From Coffea arabica (taxonomy: Eukaryota > Streptophyta > Magnoliopsida > Gentianales > Rubiaceae): a stretch of 64,000 nucleotides of DNA. Within the stretch, counting starts at the first letter, position 1; every line of letters starts with the position of its first letter. The notes beneath the pieces were generated by a model. That model ran no database searches and was not told the origin of the DNA. It saw only the letters and a list, made by a program, of their open reading frames with translations. Both the position numbers and the translations under genes were made by a program. This document shows positions 25,601-36,035 of the stretch, piece by piece. Where the stretch lies: contig NC_092314.1 of NCBI RefSeq assembly GCF_036785885.1, forward strand, positions 13,413,638 to 13,477,637. The letters are read 5' to 3'.

Positions 25601-28600
25601 ATTGTGTTTGAATTTCAGAGACAAAACTTTGAAAAATAGAAAACACTTCAGATCTATTCTTCATAAGAAACACCCAAGTACAACGAGAATAATCATCAAT
25701 GAAAGTGACAAAATACTGAAAACCTAAAGTAGAAATAACACGACTCGGTCCCCAAATATCAGTATGGACCAAAGAAAATAGAGATTCAGCTCTACTATTA
25801 GCCCTTTTTGGAAAATGACTACGAGTGTGTTTTCCAAGCTGACATGATGCACACTCTAAGGAAGACATAGTAATAGATGGCACCATCTTTCGAAACTTAT
25901 TTAAACTTGGATGACCCAAACGACTATGGATTAGCAGAGGATCATCTACGGCAGAACAAGATACTGGTGTTGGTAAAGACAGATGGTAAAGTCCCTGAGA
26001 CTCACGCCCTGTGCCAATCGTCCGCCTCGTACCTCGATCCTGTAAAATTACAGATTCCTCATCAAATGTAACTAAGCAGTTAAGAGAACGACACAAACGA
26101 CGAACAGATACTAAACTAAAAGGACAATTGGGTACAAAAAGAACAGAATCGAGAGGCACAGAAGGTAGAGGGTTAGCCTTGCCAATCCCTTTAGCTTGGG
26201 TTTGTGAGCCATCAGCAAGAGTAATATTGGGTAGAGAAGTAGAACTGTGGAGTGAAGAGAAAAGTTGTGGATTACCAGAAATATGATATGTGGCAGCAGA
26301 ATCTAAAACCCATGGGCCAAGAGATGGAGATTGAGAGACACATGCACTAACATTACTAGTGTGTACAACTGAGGCAGTAGGTGTGGAAGACTGTTTGGCT
26401 GTAAACCATTTCACAAAATCTTCATACTCGGGCTTGAGAGTTGGTTCTGAACTTGCGCAAGGTTCGGATTGAACAATATTCGCCACTTGTTGGGGAGGAC
26501 GTCCATGCAAGAGCCAACACCGATCTTCTGTGTGGCCAACCTTTTTACAATAGTCACAGTAGGGTCGATTTTTGTTACCATTATAACCACCTCGACCACG
26601 GCCACGCCCACGACCTCCTCTTTGGCTGGATTGAGATGCCAAAGCTGATGAATCAACAACGATAGTCTCCGAAGATGATTTTGATTCATCTGGGAGCCGT
26701 AACAGCCGTGAAAAAGCTTGAGACAAAGTAGGAATTGTGGGGCTAGCAAGAATCTGATCACGAATGGCAGAATATTCTGCAGGTAATCCAAAGAGAGCCA
26801 AAAGCATAAAAAATGTACCTCGCTGAGAGAGTTGTTCCTGCTGAGTTGCAGCAGGGGGTAGCAACTCATTGAAATCGGAAAGGACCCCTTGAATTCTGCC
26901 TAAGTAAGAACTCATAGGCATATCAAGTTTTCGAGGTGCAATGAGACTCATCAAATCAGAACAAACGGCATAAACACGAGATATATCATTAGTGTATAAT
27001 GCTTTGGCCTGCTCCCAAACACTAAAGCAAGTCTTATGTGGACGGAAAATTTGCTTTAGTGAAGAATCAATGGTTTGCCAAAGCATGCTACACAATTGAG
27101 CATCGATTCGCTCCCACTTGGATGGATCAGTCATAGTATCATCAGGTTTAGTAGTAAGATGATCTTTATATCCTTGTCCCATAAACCATAGCTCAACGTC
27201 AGCAGCCCAAGTAGAGTAGTTACTGCCTTTTAGTTTTTCAGTAGTAATAATAGTACAACCAGTAATAGATGGATTGGCCATGAGAGGAGTTGTGGATTTA
27301 GATGTAGATGTTATAGATGTATCGGATGTAGACATAATGATATTGGGTTAAAGAAAATCACCGGGTGGGATGATTAGAAAACGAATTTCTCTTTCTCACT
27401 TGCTCTGATACCATGAAAGAGAAGAAGCAAGAGAGGAAGATCTTTTGGGATGACATTCCTTCACACTCTCATGTGAGTAGTACAACTGACATATATATAC
27501 AAGATTGAAATAATCTAGATCCTAAAATCAAGCTATCAAGATCCTAAAATCAAGCTAGAATAATTAGCTATCTACTTCCTATAATTAAACTAGGATAATC
27601 AGGCTAATAATCAGGCTATCTAATCCCTATAATTGATGTATAATATATCACACATATCTAGATATATTCAACAAGTACTTTGTCTCACCCTTTTCTGTCT
27701 CCTTAGTTTATCTTGTAAAGAACATTTAAAATATTTGGTTTGCTAGCAGAAAATTGTTCTGGTAGAGAGGTACTCAAACTTTGTATAAACTTTGTATTTT
27801 TATGTGACATATCTTTTTCAGTGAAGATGTCATGCTATCAGTTGATGAGCTTTCAGAAATCAAGAGAATTGCAAGTGGACACCTTCGTCTTCTAGGTTTC
27901 AAGCCATTGAGTTGTTTGAAAGACTATCACAACTTGAGGCCATCAACATTTATTTTTCCTAGTGATGAGGTTATAATTATTTCTCAAGACTCCTGGGTTT
28001 TGCTTCTCTATTTTAATACTACTTGCTCTTGCCATATCCTACTCCCATTTCTTTCTGATGCTCTCATAACTGAATGGTAATTTTTTCACAAGTCATGGAA
28101 TTCTGATTAATTATTGCTGTTCTTTCATGTCTTTACTACCTCCAGTTCTCTCTCTCTCTCTCTCCCTCTCTCTCATATTTTGGAATAGCCTGGTTATGAA
28201 TCTGGATGCATAGTAAGTGTAAAAGTATGCACAAGAAAAAGGTTCAGTTGTAGTATTGTGCTAGCCTTGTACTGCTTGAAAGTACAAAATATTAGTCATG
28301 CCTAATGGAGTTTATCATACAAGTGCCATTCTCTTTTGAACAGTAGGATATATCTCAAATATTGCAGATTCTGTTGAACTGCGGTAATTTATACTTTTTT
28401 TTTTGTTCTGAATAAAAAAAACCCCATCTTGGACGTAAATGTGCAATAACTCGAGGTTTACAGAATTAAGAATCTTCATTGATTTTTTTTTAAAAGAAAC
28501 TTTGCATGTTCTTCGATGCGTATCAACTGTTATTATTGACTATTGAGATCTGATCATGGGTCAAGCTAACAGACATTCTCATTTTTTCTTTAAGAGGTGG

Positions 28601-30508
28601 ATAAAACTGTAGTTTTTCAGAGCCTAATTGCTACATGATGCATGCTTTTAGTTATTGTTGGAAGTTTAGCAAAAGAACATGAAAAGTGTAGAGGCTTAAA
28701 GCCTTTGACTTTTGACTTGTGCAATTTTGTATAGTCATTCAAACTTTTCTAAATTATTTAGAATAACACTATTGCACTTTTTTCTAATGTGATGTGTGTG
28801 AGATAAAAAGGTAGTTGAAGGTATAAAGAGGTGGTTGGAAATATAAAAAGGTGATTGGAAAATGTGTTTATGATGTGAGTAAAATAATATTTGGAAAAAA
28901 AATTTGTATGCAAAAACACCCGATGTTTTCTTGCTACAGCTATAGTCTTGTTAACTGCTTATAGTATTATTGCAGGAAGTGATTGGAAGTACTTGCATTT
29001 TTGTTGCTCTTCATAGATCCATGTTGCAGCTTAATCGGTTAGTAATCTTGATATTTCGTATTCTTTATGATACTGTATTTTCTAGTTGATCCCTCGATAC
29101 TAAAAATTAACATGCAAAAGCATGGAACAACTATGCAGCTCAGGATCTATTTGAAGTGCTATGATGGGAGGCTGAAACCAATTAAGCAGAAAGTCTAGTT
29201 TGGAATAGTAAAGCATTAAAGAATCCTCATAAAAAACGATCAATCTTGGAAATTCAGTATATATTTTCTTTCCCTCCACATATTTGTTATTTTGATGGAG
29301 GTGACAATGCACACCTGAACTCTTGAAACTTTCTCAAAAAGAAAGAACTGTTGAGACCTATGGTTGGAGTATTTCATGCATCTGCTACATCTACCCAAAA
29401 TTGTATAGGATGCTCAATTGTTCGAATGATTGTGCCATCCACTGGATTCAGGCTAAAATGACTTTAATATTTTCTCCTCTTTCTAGGTTTGTGTTGGTGT
29501 TCTTTTTGCGACTCTGAATAGCTGAGCACATTCTGGTTAATAATTTAGTGCAGTTTTAAGCAAATATTATTATATTACTGCTGCTTATAAATGAGGGAGG
29601 GAAAAAGAGAAGGACATTGACGTTATAGCTACAGCTTGGAACAATTTTAAACGTTTGCTTCTGATACTTGTACTTTCACATCTTTTCATGCACAAGATTG
29701 AATTGTGATTGACTTTTTGGTTTTTTTTTTTAACTAATACTATGAACTTATTCTTTCATGTATTGTTTTCAGTTTTGCTCTTGCTTTTGGTGGAAGTTCA
29801 AATAATCCTCATCTGGTTGCCCTGGTTGCTCAAGTACGTTTTTTTTTTTAAAAGCTCGTTACACTGTTCATTTTCATGTTGGTCAGCTTGTAGAATGCGA
29901 ACTCTGAGTTGGTATAAATTAGCTTAGCATAACTTCAGCTAATCTGTGGCTGGAGTATATGATTGGTTCACCTTCTGCTGACTGCCTCTCCTATATTAGC
30001 CAAAATCTGCATTCTTGCTAATAGTGATGGGTGTTTCAAAGACCAGTTTTGTACAGTTTTCTTTCACCAGCTGATGCAGTTTCTTTTCTAATAAGTTAAT
30101 GCGATTGATCCATTGCACTTGGTATTTTTGATACTCTAACATGCAGATCAGCAAATGATCACTGATGTACGAAAAGGATCTAACTTGCATGACAGTCTAA
30201 TGTGGCTAAAGTCTTGATGCTCTAATATCGGTTTACAAGCTTTTAAGCGTGCATAGTCAACTTGTATAATTTAACTGTAGATGGTTGTGCATTTTACAGT
30301 CTGATTAAGACTTTAGGATTTCTAATTTTTTTTGTTTGGTCTTAAAGATGTGTCATTTAGGCATACAATTTCAGTAGAGTTGCAATGTTCTTTGAATGGG
30401 GGAGTACAATACCCAGACAAGTTTCTTTGATTATTGCCTTTACCATGGCTTCATTTTTGTCGTTTTCTCTTCTTTTTTTTTTCCTTTTGGGAGCTTTCCT
30501 CCCTCCCT

Positions 30509-30554
<46 letters not shown>

Positions 30555-33500
30555 CTCACACACACTCTCCTTCACTCTTATACATACGCTCACATACCAC
30601 TCTCACAAATTAGGACGGTGTATTCAATTAAGGATGTAAATATCACAGTACACGATTCTAGAAGACAGGAAAATGATCTGGATAGGGGTGGCAAAAATGG
30701 AGGCTTAGTACCAAGTAGGGGACCTTCACACATGGAGGGTGCATGCCCGTAGTCTCCCTGGCTGGAGTCAATAAAATTCAGTGGAACACTATAATTTCTG
30801 GTCAGAAGACCCGGGGGGGGGGGGTGTGGGAGGGAGAGAGAGAGTTGTCATTTTATTTTAATTTTTTTGCTATCCGAATTACATTGTGCAAGTGCAATCT
30901 GCAGTACCTTGATTGTAAGGTACACACCTGTATGGAGATAAGTTGGAAAAAGAGCATCCACGGATAATGTGCACCTAGAGGATTATTTGTTTTCCTTTGA
31001 AGTACTGGAGGGTCATATGTATCCAACTAATTGATGAACTGGTTCAAGTTTGTTTTCTTCACAGAATAACCAGTAGACAACATCGCAAGGGACTACGTGG
31101 AAAAGTTTTTTTTAATTTTTATTTTGCTACAGTTTTTCTGCCTGCTTGTACTTACACTCTCGTTATTGTCAAATTATAGAATGAGATCATCAGTGGCGGT
31201 GGTCAGGTTGAGCCACCAGGAATGCATATGATATACCTTCCATATTCTGATGACATCAGACACGTTGAAGAGGTAAGAGGAATACATGTGCATGTGTGTG
31301 TGTACATACAATACATATATATATATATATATATGTATATGTATGTATGTATTTGGGTAAGTAGGTTGGTAATGACATTACAGCTCTAAAATTTTGGTGT
31401 AAAACTTGCAGGTTCATGCAGATGCAAACACCATTGCACCTCGAGCAACTGATGATCAAACTAAAACGGCCTCTGCTTTGGTACGACGTATTGACTTGAA
31501 AGATTTTTCTGTATGCCAGTTTTCAAATCCTGGTATGTTTGACTATCATGTATCACATGTACTGTTCCAATTGCTGTCTGTTTTGCTTTTGACTTGACAG
31601 AATGCTAATAGCATATATAACATGTAATTTAACAATCCATTTAGCATAGTAATACTGAGGGCTTGTTTGATAACTCTATTTAAAGCTGAAAATTAATTCA
31701 TTCAGAACTTTTTCAATTCAGCATGTTTGAAAATAGAAATGCCTTACCACTTAATGTATTAAGTGCTGCTTAATTTGTGTATTAACTTTGAAGTGAATAT
31801 TTTTCACTGAATTTTCCGAATTGACTATACATAGTATAGGTCTCATACATATAACACACTCATACATACTCTTACACAAAAAATACATTTGTTCTTTTTC
31901 TGTTCACATGCACGCATGCAAATATACACTCTCCCACAAAAATATGCACACTTAAACACTACCTTTAAATTGTTTCATTATTTTCTCTCTCTCAAACACA
32001 CGCATACACACTTTTTATTCTCTCTAAATACACAAATAAAGGTAATTTTTTTAAAGATGAAAACATAATATTTCTGTGATATTTCAATTCAGCACTATAA
32101 TTCAGTTAGTTATCAATCAGATACAACTTAATTAACTCAGCAACTTAATACTTTCAGCACTAATTTTAAGATTTCAAAATTCAGATTTCAGACTTCAGTC
32201 TTATCAAATGGGCCCTTAATTCACATGGAATGAGTGGAATTGGAGTGTTTGACCTGGATAGAGCTTGACTTTTACTGTTTAAGTAGCAGTCTGGATGGTT
32301 TATGTAGACTAAGCACAGTGCTTGGAGAGCCAAGCATTAGCTCCTGAAATATGAGAACTTTGAAAGGAAAGAGTACAATAACAATATAAAAGTCTGCAAT
32401 TGACTTATATCATGTGAAAGTGTCGAAGCTAGAGATTACTTCCATTTGTCTTTGGACTAGGGAAATGACCTTAAATGTATTCATATTTGATTTTTTACTT
32501 CTTTTGCATTCTGAAATTGGGGAAATGACTGTGGGCCAAACAGTCGAATACATAGACTCAGTGAGGTTTTGAATGAAACAATATTGATGTGGTGACTCCT
32601 CAAGTGTTCATTTGTCATTTACTAGTATTTTCAATCATGCTAGGTTTCATTGTTAAACTGTGTCAGGTTTTAGGAAAGTTGACTGAATGTTGCTCTGAAT
32701 TACCATTAATTGTTCTTATAAAATTGCCTTCAAATTGCCTTCATGCTCGTATCATGGAGTTGTTTGAATCTGCCATTCTGCAAAGAAAGTTTATTAGGCT
32801 CTTTTGGGCTCCATTCTTCCTAATTTTTCCTGGAATTTCTTTGGCCTTGATAGAAGCACTTCTTGCAGCTTTGCAGAGACACTATGCTGTATTGCAGGCT
32901 CTTGCTCTTGATGAAGATGAGATGCCTGAAATCAAGGATGAAACTCTTCCTGATCAAGAGGGCATGGCCAGGTGCTAGAATTTCTTTGCATTGTTAGATT
33001 TTCTTGTCAAATTGTTGAATGGAAGTCTCTCTCTCTCTCCCTCCCACAACCCAAAAGTTTACTAAAGTTGATATTTAATTCTGGGTATACTGATCATAGG
33101 CCAGGTATTGTTAAACTGTTGGAAGAATTCAAACTTTCAGTCTTCGGAGAAAACTATGAGGACAATGATTTGACCATTGGTGGAACAATGACTGAGGCCT
33201 CTCGAAAGCGGAAAGCAATTGCTGACAATGCAACGAAGGAATATTCAAAATATGACTGGCTTGAACTTGCAGACACTGGAAAGGTGCGTTCAGATAAGCT
33301 GATCTTTAATTTTGAGGTTTAAATAAAACTTCACTTCTTGGATTGTTGAACATTGCTCATCTGTATAGGTAACGATGAAGTCAAATTGGTGTATTGAGGC
33401 AATGTTTTCTTTTTTCCTCTTAGAGAGTTTAAGCATACCTAAAGCACAACACGGTAGTAAATATGGTTATGACTTGCTGATTCAAAATGCATGACATCCT

Positions 33501-33859
33501 CCTTGCATGTCTGATAGGATAGATAGATAAAGCAGCATCAACTCTTTAATGTTGTGGTGAAACTGATAGTTATGGTCCTGGTTCTGGTTCTTGGTTCTTG
33601 GTTCATACTTCTTAGATGACGCTCCAGGGAAACAAAAAAAAAAAAAAAAAAAAAAAAAATCTAGCTATTCTTTTTGTTAGAATCAGCAATTAATTTCTTG
33701 TTTTCCGGGAAGTTTGCCAGTTACATTCTATTGTGGTTGTTTCAGTTGAAGGACTTGACCATGGCTGAGCTGAAGTACTATTTGACGGCAAACAACCTCT
33801 CTGTTACTGGTGCAAAAGCTGCTTTAATCAGCAGAATATTGACTCACATGGGAAAATGA
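13698..33859 (+). CDS. KU70: KU70, DNA-end-binding subunit of the Ku heterodimer (19 exons, 627 aa)
   Basis: Ku70 pairs with Ku80 as a ring that binds broken DNA ends in the nucleus, starting non-homologous end joining and protecting telomeres. Exons: 13698-13763, 13851-13928, 16837-16953, 18989-19103, 19243-19348, 19458-19575, 19719-19802, 19890-19948, 20673-20806, 20897-20940, 22480-22556, 27822-27969, 28976-29037, 29773-29833, 31180-31272, 31412-31532, 32869-32971, 33100-33283, 33746-33859. All introns are GT-AG, phases agree, and 1884 nt give 627 codons plus stop; Arabidopsis KU70 is about 621. Visible regions: acidic N-terminus, vWA-like domain from about residue 29 (ELVVYLVDAS), core beta-barrel with HLRLLGFKPLSCLKDYHNL in exon 12, and a C-terminal SAP domain at about 591-627 (LKDLTMAELKYYLTANNLSV). 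No frame break was found. Introns 2, 11, 12 and 16 hold transposons. The family is certain; exact splice sites are predictions. Confidence 0.95.
15010..15890. mobile_element. Pack-type TIR element in KU70 intron 2 carrying a captured gene piece
   Basis: The ends are imperfect inverted repeats: left GGTGTTTGGTTGGAGGGTAT then 'aggaatcaagaattgg'; right, inverted, GCGCTTGGTTCCAGC then 'ataggaattggaatt'. Both arms also contain 'tatgggttttg'. Between them lies a minus-strand fragment of a chloroplast dicarboxylate translocator gene. Such ends are widespread in plant DNA transposons; the superfamily (PIF/Harbinger, hAT or other) is unresolved because no perfect target duplication was found. The element sits inside the 2.9-kb KU70 intron 2 (13929-16836). 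Confidence 0.6.
15202..15418 (-). pseudogene. Captured fragment of chloroplast 2-oxoglutarate/malate translocator (DiT1-like)
   Basis: On the minus strand, after an intron-like tail ending CTTTCTTGCAG, the frame reads FFGGLGLSWQLSFGILVLLY, then SHYFFASGAAHIGAM and VASALGTPSYLGAL. This closely matches the membrane region of plant plastid dicarboxylate transporters of the DiT1 type, which exchange 2-oxoglutarate for malate across the inner envelope. After LGAL the family sequence resumes in another frame as SAPVFYGAG and VPLA, so a short piece is missing and the frame is broken. The retained splice acceptor shows that genomic DNA, not mRNA, was captured. It lies inside a TIR element in a KU70 intron, in antisense orientation to KU70. 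It is a non-functional remnant. Confidence 0.85.
22711..22773. repeat. Compound (CA)n-(CT)n microsatellite in KU70 intron 11
   Basis: Runs of CA repeats pass into CT repeats over about 60 bp, shortly after exon 11. This is a simple sequence repeat. Confidence 0.9.
23409..23413. repeat. Target site duplication of the copia element, left side
   Basis: AGTAC at 23409-23413 precedes the LTR and is repeated at 27674-27678 after the other LTR. This marks integration into KU70 intron 11. Confidence 0.92.
23414..23673 (-). repeat. 3' LTR of the copia element
   Basis: 260 bp, reading TGTTGAATATATC to CTTTCA on the minus strand, with TG...CA ends. It is identical to the other LTR except at 23454. It lies downstream of the polypurine tract in element orientation. 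Confidence 0.95.
23674..23690 (-). other. Polypurine tract of the copia element
   Basis: On the minus strand the sequence just before the 3' LTR is purine-rich, ending GAGGGGGAG. This is the expected plus-strand DNA primer site of an LTR retrotransposon. Confidence 0.85.
23681..24460 (-). pseudogene. Copia polyprotein 3' part: end of reverse transcriptase and RNase H
   Basis: A 259-codon open frame in a different frame from the upstream polyprotein. Its first codons (before DPNIKLFP, near 24415) overlap the upstream frame and are out of register. From there it reads the C-terminal reverse transcriptase region (RRLVGRLNYLTVTRPDISF) and the copia RNase H domain (DADWAGSPIDRRSTTGYC, then SSAEAEYRAMA). 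It no longer joins in frame to the upstream part because of the internal deletion. If translated from an internal ATG it would lack reverse transcriptase activity. Confidence 0.9.
24396..27335 (-). pseudogene. Copia Gag-protease-integrase polyprotein, truncated at the start of reverse transcriptase
   Basis: An intact 979-codon frame starting at ATG 27335. It encodes Gag with a CCHC zinc knuckle (CDYCKKVGHTEDRC, about residues 260-275), then a protease active-site region (WVLDSAATYHIS; the commonest plant form is DSGA, so the Gly position is Ala here). Next come the GAG-pre-integrase zinc motif (HSRLGHPS, then CASCQLGKH) and the integrase core with acidic residues in VHTDIWGPS, LRSDNAHEY and NGIAERKNRH. 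It then enters reverse transcriptase (CRWIYTVKVGPDGQIDRLKA) but ends after FSPVAKM plus six out-of-frame codons. By family comparison roughly 200 reverse transcriptase residues are lost. Gag and integrase look usable; self-sufficient transposition does not. Confidence 0.93.
27402..27413 (-). other. Primer binding site for initiator tRNA-Met
   Basis: Directly inside the 5' LTR the minus strand reads TGGTATCAGAGC, the classic plant copia site complementary to the 3' end of initiator tRNA-Met. Confidence 0.95.
27414..27673 (-). repeat. 5' LTR of the copia element
   Basis: 260 bp with TG...CA ends, followed by the AGTAC target duplication at 27674-27678. The LTR promoter would drive transcription toward lower coordinates, antisense to KU70. 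Confidence 0.95.
28735..28923. repeat. MITE-like repeat, family copy 4, in KU70 intron 12
   Basis: It shares 'tgtgtgagataaaaaggtag' and 'aaaatgtgtttatgatgtga' with the copies at 8849-9002, 12625-12772 and 13198-13426. It lies just upstream of exon 13. It is non-coding. Confidence 0.5.
30499..30552. repeat. Pyrimidine microsatellite (CCCT)n-(CT)n in KU70 intron 14
   Basis: CCCT repeats pass into about 20 CT units. A G-run of about 10 lies nearby (30812-30823), followed by AG repeats. Confidence 0.9.
31315..31351. repeat. (TA)n/(TATG)n microsatellite in KU70 intron 15
   Basis: Alternating TA repeats followed by GTATG units, 40-80 bp after exon 15. Confidence 0.85.
31659..32215. mobile_element. 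TIR element in KU70 intron 16, 557 bp
   Basis: The left end GGGCTTGTTTGATAA and the right end TTATCAAATGGGCCC form an imperfect inverted repeat. The arms also share 'aattcagca' and 'acttaat' phrases in inverted order. There is no coding potential. The form matches common plant non-autonomous DNA transposons. No clear target duplication was seen, so the superfamily is open. Confidence 0.6.
33634..33659. repeat. Poly(A) run of 26 in KU70 intron 18
   Basis: An uninterrupted A run about 90 bp before exon 19. The sequence before it does not match the SINEs in this window, so it may be a simple repeat. Confidence 0.85.
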
Positions 33860-34240
33860 GGAACATCATGATTACTGTCTGAACATCAGCCTGACTCCTG
33901 TTGCTACTGATTTTCTTGCTCCAGTATCTTTATGCATGCATGTACTTGTAGCTCTCCCTATTCCCAAACGAGAATATGTATAGGTTTTGACATTTTATTG
34001 TAAACAATGCACCCAATGTCCCCCGCCACTCCCCTTTATGGTGGTGAAGCTGTAGTCATACTACGAATTATAGTGGGCCATTTTTGTTTTTTGTTTTTTT
34101 TTGTACAGAAGTATCGGGACATGTTCTCATTGCATTGTACAAAAGATGCAGAAATTGTAATGCCTTTTGACTTTTTTCTAACCTTGTATGATTTCGTGCA
34201 AAGAACGCCCAAAAATAAAAGAAAATCAAGCATCCCTTTT
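33860..34240 (+). terminator. KU70 3' UTR and polyadenylation region
   Basis: T-rich sequence follows the stop codon. An AATAAA signal lies at 34214-34219, about 355 bp downstream, with TTGTAA/TGTA-type upstream elements near 33985-34000. The actual cleavage site is not known. Confidence 0.45.
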
Positions 34241-34596
34241 TACCCTAATCTTTTTAGTGGTGCATAAACCTAGCGTTGAACACCTGAAATAGATGATGCA
34301 GACGGCATGTGATGGAATTTTTTTTATTTGTCCTTTCAAATTATGATTTTGCTTTTTTGGCCTTTGAAAAAAAAAAAAACTTTAGATGTCTTGAACCAGC
34401 CCACCAGGATGATGTTGGATCCCCCACCGAAGTTGTCTATTGAAAGTGTTATGTTTTTCTCTTTGGTATGTCATAAAATTATGTCATCTTATCAAATTTG
34501 CCGAAAAAAAACTATCCCTTCATTTTCAAGTTGTATCCTTGGTTATAATTGATTCTTTATTATATATTTGAATTTTCAAAATCTCTAACATCACGT

Positions 34597-34983
34597 GAAT
34601 GGGCTGGTGGTTGACGCCTCTTCCTCGGGACCGTCAGGTCCTGGGGTCGAACTTCCGCAGCAATATCGGCTTTTCCGTGCATTTAACATGCTAGGTCTGG
34701 TTGGGGCACTGGGCCGGGCCGAAGTGGGATTAGTCGGGCCGCTTTTACGGACTTGACACGACACATGCTAGGTCTGGTTGGGGCACTGGGCCGGGCCGAA
34801 GTGGGATTAGTCGGGCCGCCTTTACGGACTTGACCCGAACACCCCCTCCCTAGCAATATCGGCTTCTCCGTGCATTTAACATGCTAGGTCTGGTTGGGGC
34901 ACTGGGCCGGGGCGAAGTCGGATTAGTCGGGCCGCCTTTACGGACTTGACCCGAACACCCACTCCGTCGACAAAAAAAAAAAA
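34597..34983 (+). mobile_element. Rearranged SINE-like element with three 71-bp units and an A-tail
   Basis: The head has a box A-like motif (TGGGCTGGTGG, about 34600) and a box B-like motif (GGGTCGAACTTC, about 34645), as in tRNA-derived SINEs. It then carries three near-identical 71-bp units (34687-34757, 34764-34834, 34880-34950) containing 'ggcactgggccgggccgaag' and 'ttacggacttgac'. A short head segment, 'agcaatatcggcttytccgt', is also repeated before unit 3. It ends in an A-run at 34972-34983. It is GC-rich against an AT-rich background. No target duplication was seen. Confidence 0.6.
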
Positions 34984-35274
34984 GTAGTAAACAATGTGCT
35001 TTCATTAAACGTCCAATTATGTATCATAAAAGTTATATTGGGTGTATTTCGCCCCCCATGTTAAGTTTAATAGTTTACGTGGACAGTGAATAATTGTGGG
35101 TTTATATGTTATACTTTTTTCGTAAACAAAACTGAAAAAGTGACATAGAAAGTTGAAAAGAAGTAATAAATTACCTTCACTTTTGCTACTATACATAAAA
35201 AATATGGACTTCTAAACGTGACAAATATTACGAGACAGTGAAAGTATATAGTGTGTGTGTATGTGATTGAAATA

Positions 35275-35308
35275 CGATTGGTGCAGGTTGCACCACCTGC
35301 ACCAATCG
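35275..35308. repeat. Perfect 14-bp inverted repeat (hairpin), with a nearby direct repeat
   Basis: CGATTGGTGCAGGT (35275-35288) and its exact reverse complement (35295-35308) are separated by 6 bp. It is followed at about 35312-35368 by two copies of a roughly 28-bp unit ('agctacc' then 'ttgtcaaactcaactaatt'). It is not placed like a terminator and has no T-run. Its role is unknown. Confidence 0.7.
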
Positions 35309-35439
35309 AAGAAGCTACCTTTGTCAAACTCAACTAATTAAAGCTACCATTGTCAAACTCAACTAATTTGGTGTATAATATTTATTAGATAAATTTACAC
35401 ACATAACTTGTGGAGTAGTATATTCTTAATATATATATA

Positions 35440-35915
35440 TATGAAAAAAAATGCAATTTTGGTCTTTAAAGTTTGGCACGAACTATTATAATTCTCAAAG
35501 TTTAGACCAAAGCAAATCTGGTCCATAATATTTTCAGTTTGAAGCACATTTAGGACCATTGACTGATTTTTTTTTTTTTTAATTTTCAAAGGATAGAGTC
35601 ACATGATCCTTGTCAGAAATTTTGGCCTTACATTTTCTTTTAAAAGAGAAGGGAGAGAAAGAAATGAGATCAAGATCAAAGTTAATTTTGGATGTTGGAT
35701 GCATATCCCTATGATTTTAATAATTTCTTTTTATTTTTTTAAGTTAAACACATGATTACATTCCAATAAAAATTGAAAAAATTGATTAATTGTCTTAAAC
35801 GTACTTCAAATTTAAAACACTAGGGACCAAATTTGCTTTGATCAAAACTCTAGAGACTAAAATCGCGCCTGTGTCAAACTTTGGCAGCGAAAACTTTATT
35901 TTGCCCCAATGGTTC
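35440..35915. mobile_element. Inverted-repeat element, non-autonomous, about 475 bp
   Basis: The left arm (about 35447-35560) and right arm (about 35780-35905) are diverged inverted copies. Left 'tttggtctttaaagtttggc' corresponds to right, inverted, 'gccaaagtttgacacaggcg', and both contain 'accaaagcaaatctggtcc'-type phrases. There is no coding frame. It resembles the Mutator-like arms at 10.5-12.4 kb in style, but its ends are not sharp. Confidence 0.45.
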
Positions 35916-36035
35916 ATTCATAATCATTCCTAAGATATTGTATTAGTATAAGTGTTGATGCAATGTGTAAGAGATTAGTAGGATTTTCGTTACTGCAACT
36001 CTGCACGCTGCCATAACTATAAACACAAAAAGCCA

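Larger units (their letters stand above)
23414..27673 (-). mobile_element. Young Ty1/copia retrotransposon, 4260 bp, deleted in reverse transcriptase
   Basis: The element has two 260-bp LTRs (23414-23673 and 27414-27673) that differ at one position only (T at 23454, C at 27454). It has a tRNA-iMet primer binding site, a polypurine tract and a 5-bp target duplication (AGTAC). The minus-strand coding region reads Gag, protease, integrase, reverse transcriptase and RNase H, the Ty1/copia order. The reverse transcriptase core, including the family's YVDD catalytic motif, is missing, and the reading frame shifts at the junction near 24412-24417. It is therefore non-autonomous. It lies antisense to KU70 in intron 11. 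Confidence 0.97.

Noticed and set aside
25358..26869. Open frames of 64-152 codons within the copia element on both strands
   Set aside because: They are frame shadows of the Gag-Pol coding sequence.
30357..30752. Serine/leucine-rich and Glu/Arg-rich frames on both strands
   Set aside because: They are produced by the CT microsatellite in KU70 intron 14.
32589..33322. Two + strand frames that contain KU70 residues and look like separate genes
   Set aside because: They are KU70 exons 17 and 18 read through flanking intron sequence. Correct splice sites join them in phase to the rest of KU70.
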